A stretch of DNA of 7,134 bases, from positions 1 to 7,134 of the forward strand of contig JBKEHQ010000065.1 of assembly GCA_046710875.1 (NCBI GenBank), written 5' to 3'. Below the pieces are notes generated by a model that saw only the letters and a program-made list of their open reading frames with translations, was not told the DNA's origin and ran no database searches. The DNA comes from MGIIb-O3 sp046710875 (GTDB lineage: Archaea > Thermoplasmatota > Poseidoniia > Poseidoniales > Thalassarchaeaceae). A program made the translations under genes and the position numbers. This document shows positions 1 through 6,270 of the stretch, piece by piece (the first letter of the stretch is position 1; every line of letters begins with the position of its first letter).

Positions 1-2759
1 ATGTAGAAAGAATAAAGTTAGAGTCAACTCAAGAAGGAATTTGGTCTATTGAAATTGGAAATTCCAAAGGCAATAGTCAACAATATTCTCTTGTAATATC
101 TGGAATTATCGAAGAAACATTTGGTTCCGATTTATCCATAATTCCAGATTCTATATCCTCATTTACATCTACTCCACTTCAGGGCGATATTCTATCAATA
201 AATGCCAAATGGTCCAACAGAGCATCACTTCCTACTGGCGATTATTCCATATCAATCCATGATTTAACTACTGATGACTTAATAAAATCCTCTCAAATGG
301 CATCTCTTGAAGGAGGTCGAATTGCATCTCTGTCATTTACTCATTCCTTTGTTACAACTGGCGAACATGTAGTTCAGTTAAGGCTCGATTCTTTATCTGA
401 AGTATCCGAATTTAATGATGAATTAGATGGAATAAATAATAATATTTTTAATTATTCATTTAATGTTTCTCAAATAGGAGTAAGAATCATACCTTTATTT
501 GAAGACGGCACAATTCCGAACAGTCTCGAGGAACTAAATGATGCAAAAGCGAGAAATTTAGATCCGAGAGAAGATACTTCAATAGTTTTTAAATTACAAA
601 TTATAAATGAAGGAACCTCCCAAATAACAGTTGATTTATCTATTTCACCATTACAAATAATAAGTGAACAAGGGATATTAAATCAACCACAAGATGAATG
701 GTGGAAAATATTGAATGAGTCTGGCCCTTGGATTTTAAATCCTTCAGGACAAGAAGGTGACAAATACACAGTATCTCTAAATTTATCAAATAGAGATGCA
801 GATATTACTGATAGCGCAGGGGCAAGATATTCATTGCCTGGTGATTATGTTACGGATTTGACACTATTTGATAAGAATGCACCTACTATTTCCCATTCAA
901 TAAGACTTACAACTAAGGTGGCTACAGTTGAAGGATTATTTACAGTAGTAGCAGGGGAAACTGATTTATCTGCAAAACCTGGTGAATTTGGATTATTTTC
1001 ATTATCAATACGAAATATTGGAAACGGGCCTACTCAATATGAAGTAAGTTGTGAAACAGCAAATAGGTGGTTAATTCATATCGGAAATACTGAATCCTCT
1101 GAACTAGTACTTGATCCATTAAATAGATTACAATTCCTCCCTCTTCCAATAAGAGTAAAAGTACCCAAATCATTTGATTATCAGCCATTAGCCGGAGTTA
1201 CTGAAGAAATAACGTGCACTACCACTTCAATATCGGATCCCTCAATATATACTACTGAATGGGCGATAATAATAGTTCTGGAAAGTAAACTGTTTTCTAC
1301 ATATTTGGCCGATGATGAAGGTAATAAATTTGAAACTGTTGAAATCGCCGAACCTAGGGCAGTTACAAATGGAGATACTATTTCTACAAATTTGATTATA
1401 TCGAATCTGGGAAATGTTGAAATTAGTTTTGAAATTCAAGTTTTATCATCCATGAATAATTGGCCTTTACAGGTTTATGAAAGTTCAGAATCAACTCCCA
1501 TTGGACTCATTAATTCAGTTTCTATTGTGCTATCTCCTGGTGAATATTCTAGCATAATAATAAAAACTATTATCCCCTTATCTTCTCAAAAAGGTGATAT
1601 GAATACAATATCCATAAAAACTATATCTGATGAAGGAATATTGTTAAGAAGCGGCACAAAATTAATTGTAGAGGAAATAGCGACATTGGATCTTGTAGAA
1701 TCATATGATTTAGAAATATCTCTCGGCTCCGTCGGAATATCGGAGATTGAAATAAAAAATACTGGAAATGTACCTTTGGATATTTCTATAAGTATAGGGA
1801 CAGTTCCTAATTCTTGGGAAGTTGGATTTTTATCAGGTAATTATTTTACAATGGACATGAATAGAGAAGCAGTGGTACTAATAAGTTTAAATTTACCTCC
1901 AAATCTAGAACAAGGCAAATTATTAGATAAAGTTCCAGTGATTATTCAAGCCACTACTCCTGATGGAGAAATAGTAACTTATACTGTGGAAATCTCAATT
2001 TCAGTTTTACCCTCAATTTGGATAACTTTGGAATCTACAATAACACAAATTGAAGATATAGGCATTAATTCTAATTCATTTTTTGATATTATTCTAAAAA
2101 ATAATGGTAACATAATGACCAATGTAAATATCGAATTTAATCAATTAGAAGGATGGGAAATATCATTGGATAAAACACAGATTAATCAAATTGCTCCTGG
2201 GGGAGAAGTAAGTCTATTGGCAGGTGCAACTCCTACAAGTAAATCTTCTAGTGGACTTAAACAATTTACACTATTTGCAAATTCTTCTTCAGAATCAATG
2301 TCAATCACAGACTCTTCATTATTACTGAAGGTAAGTATGGCTAGAGAAACAGGAAATGGAGGGCTTTCAGAGATTTTAGAAGATGCAGGTTTACCATCAT
2401 GGATTATCCCAATGATATTTATTTTGATTTTAATATCTTTGGGATTCGCTGGATTTAATATGAGAAAATCTAATTCTATTAATTCTGATGAAGAATTAAT
2501 CCCTGCAGGTTCTGCATTGTCATCAGGAAATATATTCGAAAGACGAAATTCGGCATTGGACACATCACTATCTGGAGAAGTATTGTCAGGCACAGTTTCT
2601 CAAGATGAAATAAACGCCGCACTATCTTCTTCACTTCCAAGTCTGAAGCAATCACCACCGGGGGCCCCTCCTCTTCCACTTACTGGGTTACCAGATGGTT
2701 GGACCATGGAACAATGGAATGCATATGGGCACATGTGGTGGGAAAAGAACAAGATTTAA
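1..2759 (+). CDS. Large membrane-anchored surface protein, 5'-truncated; stacked CARDB/NEW3-like domains, possible subtilase C-terminal part
   Basis: The frame is open from base 3 (918 residues in view; residue 1 is the base-3 codon), so the ATG at 297 is internal and the true start lies upstream. Residues 1-35 (VERIKLES...GIWSIEIGN...QQYSLVISG) resemble the beta-rich segment that commonly follows S8 subtilisin-like catalytic domains; no catalytic residues are in view. Residues about 64-155 look like a CARDB domain, with SEVSEFNDE...NNN near its end. Five beta-sandwich units follow, each marked by an [IL]-x-N-x-G motif: IINEGT (base 600), IRNIGN (1008), ISNLGN (1398), IKNTGN (1752) and LKNNGN (2094), typical of NEW3/CARDB-like adhesion or spacer domains. 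A hydrophobic span at residues 800-820 is followed by basic residues (MRKS), giving an outside-facing body and a roughly 95-residue cytoplasmic tail. The tail is Ser-rich, then Pro-rich, and ends in GWTMEQWNAYGHMWWE. A large cell-surface protein is well supported; protease identity is only an inference. Confidence 0.75.
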   Translation, partial: VERIKLESTQEGIWSIEIGNSKGNSQQYSLVISGIIEETFGSDLSIIPDSISSFTSTPLQGDILSINAKWSNRASLPTGDYSISIHDLTTDDLIKSSQMASLEGGRIASLSFTHSFVTTGEHVVQLRLDSLSEVSEFNDELDGINNNIFNYSFNVSQIGVRIIPLFEDGTIPNSLEELNDAKARNLDPREDTSIVFKLQIINEGTSQITVDLSISPLQIISEQGILNQPQDEWWKILNESGPWILNPSGQEGDKYTVSLNLSNRDADITDSAGARYSLPGDYVTDLTLFDKNAPTISHSIRLTTKVATVEGLFTVVAGETDLSAKPGEFGLFSLSIRNIGNGPTQYEVSCETANRWLIHIGNTESSELVLDPLNRLQFLPLPIRVKVPKSFDYQPLAGVTEEITCTTTSISDPSIYTTEWAIIIVLESKLFSTYLADDEGNKFETVEIAEPRAVTNGDTISTNLIISNLGNVEISFEIQVLSSMNNWPLQVYESSESTPIGLINSVSIVLSPGEYSSIIIKTIIPLSSQKGDMNTISIKTISDEGILLRSGTKLIVEEIATLDLVESYDLEISLGSVGISEIEIKNTGNVPLDISISIGTVPNSWEVGFLSGNYFTMDMNREAVVLISLNLPPNLEQGKLLDKVPVIIQATTPDGEIVTYTVEISISVLPSIWITLESTITQIEDIGINSNSFFDIILKNNGNIMTNVNIEFNQLEGWEISLDKTQINQIAPGGEVSLLAGATPTSKSSSGLKQFTLFANSSSESMSITDSSLLLKVSMARETGNGGLSEILEDAGLPSWIIPMIFILILISLGFAGFNMRKSNSINSDEELIPAGSALSSGNIFERRNSALDTSLSGEVLSGTVSQDEINAALSSSLPSLKQSPPGAPPLPLTGLPDGWTMEQWNAYGHMWWEKNKI

Positions 2760-2797
2760 AAATAGATTTACTTATCAAAGAAATCGCAATGGGGGAA
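2755..2797 (+). promoter_or_regulatory. Candidate TATA box and ribosome binding site for adk
   Basis: TTTAAAAATA at 2755-2764 overlaps the stop codon of the upstream gene and fits an archaeal TATA box. Transcription would begin near 2784, leaving a short leader that contains a G-rich Shine-Dalgarno-like run, GGGGGA (2791-2796), five bases before the adk ATG. The box is A+T-rich in an A+T-rich genome, so it could be chance; the ribosome binding site is better supported than the promoter. Confidence 0.45.
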
Positions 2798-2801
2798 TTC
2801 A

Positions 2802-3431
2802 ATGGTCGAATCAATTATACTTTTTGGACCTCCCGGAGCAGGAAAAGGAACGCAAGCAGGAATAATATCAGAAATAACTGGTATGCCGCAAATTTCAACT
2901 GGAGATATGCTCAGGAATTCAGTAAAACAAAATACAGAATTAGGGAAAAAAGCAAAATCGTTTATGGAATCAGGACTTTTAGTGCCTGATAAGCTAATAA
3001 TTGAACTAATATCAGAAAGACTAAATGAAGATGATGCAATTAATGGGGTGTTATTTGATGGGTTTCCCCGAACAATTAATCAAGCAGTAATTCTTTCCTC
3101 AATTGTTGATATCTCTTCTGTTATTTGTATAGAGGTACCTGATAAAGAAATAGTAAAAAGAATCGTCGGGAGAAGGATGGATCCTGAGACTGGCGAAATT
3201 TATCATCTTACATTCAGGCCCCCTCCAAATGAAATAAAAAATAGATTAATTCAAAGAAAGGATGATAATGAAATATCAGTGATAAATCGATTAAATTCTT
3301 ATCATGAACAAACTTCACCTCTGGCGGAATGGTATGAAAGCAAAGGTATTTTGACAAGAATCAATGGAAACCAATCAATTAATAATGTTGAGTTAGAAAT
3401 TAAGAAATTGTTTAAAAAAAGTGGTGCTTAA
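2802..3431 (+). CDS. adk: Adenylate kinase (bacterial/eukaryotic-type Adk)
   Basis: Catalyses ATP + AMP <-> 2 ADP in the cytoplasm. The 209-residue length is normal for the family. Visible landmarks are the P-loop GPPGAGKGTQ (residues 9-18), the AMP-site segment STGDMLR (32-38), GLLVPDKL (58-65), DGFPRT (86-91), a LID starting GRRMDPETGEIYH (123-135), and the LID-closing QRKDD (151-155) and INRL (161-164) arginines. The LID lacks the four-cysteine zinc site of some bacterial enzymes. This is the monomeric COG0563-type enzyme, not the distinct archaeal AdkA of methanogens and Sulfolobus. The ATG at 2802 is preceded by GGGGGA at a normal distance; the ATG at 2789 is out of frame. Its stop lies one base before the next gene's ATG, so it is probably translated in one operon with rnp4 and yhbY. 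Confidence 0.97.
   Translation: MVESIILFGPPGAGKGTQAGIISEITGMPQISTGDMLRNSVKQNTELGKKAKSFMESGLLVPDKLIIELISERLNEDDAINGVLFDGFPRTINQAVILSSIVDISSVICIEVPDKEIVKRIVGRRMDPETGEIYHLTFRPPPNEIKNRLIQRKDDNEISVINRLNSYHEQTSPLAEWYESKGILTRINGNQSINNVELEIKKLFKKSGA
3421..3426 (+). promoter_or_regulatory. Shine-Dalgarno site that fixes the rnp4 start
   Basis: GTGGTG, containing the GGTG core of an archaeal Shine-Dalgarno sequence, lies inside the last codons of adk, six bases before the ATG at 3433. The same bases could be read as an in-frame GTG start (3421 or 3424), but their position and the Lys-rich MSKNRS start typical of the family favour a ribosome binding role and the ATG start. Confidence 0.6.
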
Positions 3432-3432
3432 A

Positions 3433-3750
3433 ATGTCTAAAAATAGAAGTACCAATAATTCTAGAGTAAGGAAACAAAATGCTAAAAAAGCTGTTATTTT
3501 CTTATCAGCAATTTTAAAAGATAATAAATCTGACTTGGCGATAATGAATTCTGCAGCCCGTTCTTTAGTAAGGATGGGAAAAAAACATGGCATACGCCCA
3601 TCAAGTGATATTTATAAAAAAATATGTCGAACATGTGAATCTGCGTTAATACCTGGTTCTACTTCAAGAGTTAGGTTTTCGAAAGGATTCATAACTAATA
3701 CCTGCAAAATTTGCAATAATACATATCGGCATAAATTAAATACAACATAA
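3433..3750 (+). CDS. rnp4: Ribonuclease P protein component 4 (Rpp21/Rpr2 family)
   Basis: Protein subunit of archaeal RNase P, which removes the 5' leader of precursor tRNAs; in other archaea Rnp4 pairs with Rnp1 (Rpp29) and binds the specificity domain of the catalytic RNA. The 105-residue product has a basic, helical N-terminal half (residues about 13-52) and a C-terminal zinc ribbon made by C65-x2-C68 and C91-x2-C94. Between them is the family-typical ALIPGSTSRVR segment (71-81), and the ribbon ends in the basic TYRHK. Length and Cys spacing are normal. A longer start at GTG 3421 would add only four residues and overlap adk; the ATG at 3433 is preferred because it has GGTG upstream. Adk ends one base earlier and yhbY starts 11 bases after the stop, so this is the middle gene of a tight operon. 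Confident. Confidence 0.9.
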   Translation: MSKNRSTNNSRVRKQNAKKAVIFLSAILKDNKSDLAIMNSAARSLVRMGKKHGIRPSSDIYKKICRTCESALIPGSTSRVRFSKGFITNTCKICNNTYRHKLNTT

Positions 3751-3761
3751 GAGGGAAATAA

Positions 3762-4034
3762 ATGGATAAAATACCTAATTACATATTGAGGGAAGCTAAA
3801 GATAAGAATACACTAATTTCTGTGCGTATCGGCCATGACGGCCTATCAGAATCAATCGTTAATGAATTAAAGGATCAACTTAATAGGCGACGTTTAATAA
3901 AAGTAAAGGCAAATCAAGGAGTTATAGAAACTGCAGAAAAACGAAAAGTACTTTTTAATTTGTTGGCAACTGAATCTAATTCTATATTAGTATTCAATAG
4001 GGGTAATACGGCTGTATACTGGTCAGGTAAATAA
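3762..4034 (+). CDS. YhbY/CRM-domain RNA-binding protein
   Basis: A stand-alone CRM domain of 90 residues. Bacterial YhbY associates with pre-50S ribosomal subunits, and plant CRM domains act in group II intron splicing; the archaeal role is presumed to be RNA binding in ribosome or RNA maturation. Sequence signs are VRIGHDGLSE (residues 21-30, with the GxxG loop G24-G27 characteristic of CRM/KH-like folds), LIKVKAN (45-51), and the terminal strand FNRGNTAVYW (78-87). The length matches a single-domain YhbY. A GAGGG Shine-Dalgarno sequence (3751-3755) lies six bases before the ATG, directly after the rnp4 stop, so the two are almost certainly one transcription unit. In many euryarchaea this pair is, as I recall, followed by ribosomal protein S19e; here a transporter follows instead. 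Confidence 0.9.
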   Translation: MDKIPNYILREAKDKNTLISVRIGHDGLSESIVNELKDQLNRRRLIKVKANQGVIETAEKRKVLFNLLATESNSILVFNRGNTAVYWSGK

Positions 4035-4070
4035 TCAATATTCATGTATTTTCGTCAAATTCAATCGCGA

Positions 4071-4078
4071 TATATTTA
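4071..4078 (+). promoter_or_regulatory. TATA box for the transporter gene
   Basis: TATATTTA at 4071-4078, in the 46-base gap after yhbY, is a good archaeal TATA box. Its centre lies about 28 bases before the in-frame ATG at 4102, the spacing expected for a leaderless transcript starting at that codon. It is only two bases before the upstream ATG at 4081 and so could not produce an mRNA containing that codon. No Shine-Dalgarno sequence precedes either ATG. Confidence 0.55.
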
Positions 4079-4080
4079 GC

Positions 4081-5718
4081 ATGATTGCTTTTCGCGAGTA
4101 CATGGAGTACGCAGTCAGACGCAGACTAGCATTGAAATTAATTAGGCCATTTATATTATTTACGTGTGCAATTATCTCTATATCATCTGTTAAAGCTGCA
4201 GGTTCAGATGCTAGTTGGGTAGCCCCTGATATGCCTGAATGGAGTGTCCCATTAGCAATAATAATTTTAATTGTAGTTTACACTTTAATAGTATTTGAGA
4301 TAGTTCACCGTGCCCTAGCTGCCGCAGTTGGTGGAATTGCAGCTGTCATTTCTCTGCACGTTATCGGCGAAGGCCCAGATTTATCTACAATTATGACTTG
4401 GATAGATTGGGAGACAATTGGGCTGCTAATCGGCATGATGGTAATTGTTAATATTCTCTCGAAAACTGGAATATTTGAATGGGCAGCCGTCCAAGCGTAT
4501 GCTCAGAGCGGAGGTTCAATTTGGCGCTTATCATTTATTTTATGTATAATTACTGCAGTATTTTCTGCATTTTTAGACAATGTAACTACTATATTACTAA
4601 TTGTTCCAGTGACAATTCAAATTTCAAAAGTGTTGGACCTAGAGCCAGTACCTCTAATAATTGCGGAAGTTATGTTTTCAAATATTGGAGGTGCGGCTAC
4701 TCAAATTGGCGATCCACCAAACATAATAATCGGGGCCCAGTTATCTGCCCAGAGCCTAAGTGGAACCGTCCTTGAAAGCTCCAGTATCGGATTTACTGAT
4801 TTCATTATCCACGCAGCACCCGCAGTTGTCATTTGCATGATTCCTTCTTTATGGATTTTAAGGAAAATTGATAATTCAGGATTGAGTGGAGAAAGACATC
4901 GAAATATTGACCTATTGAGGCTCAGATATGGCGTTAAAGACAAAAAATTGTTAATTAAATCAGGAACAATTCTTATGATTGTAATATTGGCATTTTTTGT
5001 CCATTCTGCCTTCCATCATCCATTATTATCAGTAGCCACAATTGCTTTAGGGGGAGCAGTAGCAATGCTTTTGATAACTTCACCACATCATGTTGAAGAG
5101 CAATTAGATTCAGTAGAGTGGACTACAATTATATTTTTTGCAGGTTTATTTATCATGATTCATGGTTTAGAATTCATGGGATTAATAGAGATGATAGCTG
5201 AAATGATATCAGATGCAATCTCGAAAGCATCAGAAGAAAATCGGTTGATGGTAGCAGTACTTCTGCTACTATGGGTCTCAGCTATTGCTTCAGCATTTAT
5301 AGATAATATACCATATACTGCTACTATGGTTCCTGTAGTTATAGAACTAGCATCAGATCCTCTACTTGGCTTACCGCTGGGGCCCTTAGCATGGGCATTG
5401 GCACTGGGAGCATGCCTAGGAGGAAACGGGACCATCATAGGGGCGTCTGCAAACGTAGTTGCGGCCGGATTGGCAGAAGAGTCAGGAAATGATATTTCAT
5501 TCAATACATTTTTCCGAACTGGATTTCCTATGATGATCTTTACAGTAATGATAGCAACGGTATACTGCCTTGTGAGATATACAATCAATTGGCCATCAAA
5601 TGCGTATCCAATAATAATTATCTCATCAATGGCGATTATCAGCGTTGCGCTTACTCCTTACGTCTATAGGGATAATAGTGTTAATAAAAATGCGTTTACA
5701 AAAACTGAATCTGAATAA
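4081..5718 (+). CDS. ArsB/NhaD-superfamily transporter, probable Na+/H+ antiporter (OCA2/P-protein-like)
   Basis: Polytopic membrane protein of 545 residues (538 if it starts at ATG 4102), in the ion transporter superfamily that includes NhaD, ArsB and the P protein. An inverted duplication is visible. In half one, WIDWETIGLLIGMM (107-120), SAFLDNVTTILLIVP (162-176) and NIGGAATQIGDPPN (201-214). In half two, SVEWTTIIFFAGLFIM (344-359), SAFIDNIPYTATMVP (404-418) and GACLGGNGTIIGASAN (443-458). The two [LI]DN hairpins and the Gly/Asn-rich loops are the expected substrate/ion-binding elements. About 11-13 hydrophobic spans are seen, with a charged cytoplasmic-looking linker at 261-291. The N-terminus (RRRLALK, a hydrophobic stretch at 22-38, then VKAAGS) looks like a signal peptide or an extra first span. 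Na+/H+ exchange is the best guess; arsenite, dicarboxylate or other anion transport cannot be excluded. The preceding TATA box suggests transcription separate from the adk cluster. Confidence 0.88.
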   Translation: MIAFREYMEYAVRRRLALKLIRPFILFTCAIISISSVKAAGSDASWVAPDMPEWSVPLAIIILIVVYTLIVFEIVHRALAAAVGGIAAVISLHVIGEGPDLSTIMTWIDWETIGLLIGMMVIVNILSKTGIFEWAAVQAYAQSGGSIWRLSFILCIITAVFSAFLDNVTTILLIVPVTIQISKVLDLEPVPLIIAEVMFSNIGGAATQIGDPPNIIIGAQLSAQSLSGTVLESSSIGFTDFIIHAAPAVVICMIPSLWILRKIDNSGLSGERHRNIDLLRLRYGVKDKKLLIKSGTILMIVILAFFVHSAFHHPLLSVATIALGGAVAMLLITSPHHVEEQLDSVEWTTIIFFAGLFIMIHGLEFMGLIEMIAEMISDAISKASEENRLMVAVLLLLWVSAIASAFIDNIPYTATMVPVVIELASDPLLGLPLGPLAWALALGACLGGNGTIIGASANVVAAGLAEESGNDISFNTFFRTGFPMMIFTVMIATVYCLVRYTINWPSNAYPIIIISSMAIISVALTPYVYRDNSVNKNAFTKTESE

Positions 5719-5732
5719 ATATTATTTAATTA
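5718..5732 (+). promoter_or_regulatory. Possible TATA element before the small zinc-ribbon gene
   Basis: An A+T block containing TTATTTAAT (5722-5730) begins at the transporter stop codon. Used as a TATA box it would start transcription near 5752 and give a roughly 20-base leader before the ATG at 5772. No Shine-Dalgarno sequence precedes that ATG. Weak evidence, given the general A+T richness. Confidence 0.3.
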
Positions 5733-5771
5733 TCAGTTACAGTCAAATGTCTCATACAGCTGTCGAATAAT

Positions 5772-6032
5772 ATGTCGGTTTGTAACACGTGCGGAATGGA
5801 CGGGATAATCCAAGCACAATGTCAATTCTGTGGAGGGTTAATAACTGAAGTTATTGGCACTAATGATGTAGTAAAAACCGACTTAAAAAAAGGTGAAAAA
5901 TTTGAAAAATCATCCAAATTAAATTACGAAAATGTGAATCAAATGTTTCCGTTACCTTTCGGGATTGATAATGCTCCGCAATACGCTATTTCTATAAGTA
6001 TACCATTTGGCATAGAATTAGCCCCTAAATGA
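5772..6032 (+). CDS. Small zinc-ribbon protein of unknown function with a PFGI...AP repeat
   Basis: I do not recognise this 86-residue protein. It has a compact N-terminal zinc ribbon, C4-x2-C7 and C17-x2-C20, with Gly after three of the knuckles (CGMDG, CGG), as in short rubredoxin-like or DNA/RNA-associated ribbons. A polar, Lys-rich, probably disordered linker follows (residues about 31-57). The C-terminus carries two copies of a short motif, PFGIDNAP (62-69) and PFGIELAP (78-85), 16 residues apart, separated by QYAISISI. There is no signal peptide or membrane span, so it should be cytoplasmic. It lies 53 bases after the transporter and about 240 bases before 23S rRNA, all on one strand. 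The ordered Cys pairs, the repeat and the clean ATG-to-TGA frame argue that it is real. A role in nucleic-acid binding or protein-protein contact is only a guess. Confidence 0.7.
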   Translation: MSVCNTCGMDGIIQAQCQFCGGLITEVIGTNDVVKTDLKKGEKFEKSSKLNYENVNQMFPLPFGIDNAPQYAISISIPFGIELAPK

Positions 6033-6270
6033 TATAATTCGGCTTGGTTATAATGAGTATTCATCAGAACAAAATAAATTACTTTCATCCTGTTAATTCA
6101 TATACCACAGGTAGGTCGGCGAATTGCTTTTAGTGCACTTTGATACTATCAGGTATCAGGGTAAGTGGTTGAGATTGCGCCGCCCTGCGGGGAGACGGAG
6201 CGATCTGAGATGCCAGAATTGATATGCCTGGACACCAGAGGACTCACATAAGGTGGGATTGTAGAAATCT
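6033..6270 (+). other. Non-coding leader upstream of 23S rRNA with predicted hairpins
   Basis: No convincing gene lies in these 238 bases. The first 70 or so are A+T-rich and may hold the rRNA promoter. From about 6110 the composition becomes more balanced and several RNA stems can be drawn. TGATAC (6141-6146) pairs perfectly with GTATCA (6153-6158). AGATTGC (6172-6178) pairs with GCGATCT (6200-6206), enclosing CCG/CGG and CCC/GGG stems. CTGG (6228-6231) pairs with CCAG (6235-6238). The region is most likely the 5' external spacer of pre-23S rRNA. In archaea such spacers normally contain the 5' strand of a processing stem whose partner lies after the 23S gene, here outside the window. No tRNA, 5S or 16S sequence was found in it. 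Confidence 0.6.
6097..6105 (+). promoter_or_regulatory. Candidate TATA box for 23S rRNA
   Basis: TTCATATAC lies just before the change from A+T-rich to structured sequence. Transcription starting about 26 bases downstream (near 6127) would include all the leader hairpins. Other A+T elements at 6030-6040, 6046-6055 and 6070-6080 are possible alternatives. Chosen by position only. Confidence 0.3.

Noticed and set aside
297..299. ATG at 297 as the start of the first gene
   Set aside because: The frame is open back to base 3 and the upstream residues continue a plausible domain; no ribosome binding site precedes 297.
2186..2679. Reverse-strand ORFs of 66-135 codons within the surface protein gene
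   Set aside because: They are antisense shadows of a clearly real coding sequence.
3421..3432. GTG start for rnp4 at 3421
   Set aside because: The GTGGTG is better explained as the ribosome binding site for the ATG at 3433, and the extra four residues overlap adk.
5747..5770. Seven-codon mini-ORF (MSHTAVE) before the zinc-ribbon gene, possibly a leader peptide
   Set aside because: Too short to distinguish from chance; no ribosome binding site, and the TATA-like block is poorly spaced for it.
6105..6185. Possible tRNA in the spacer before 23S rRNA
   Set aside because: GGTTGAGATTGCGCC lacks the TTC-A core of a T-loop, and no cloverleaf or acceptor stem can be drawn.
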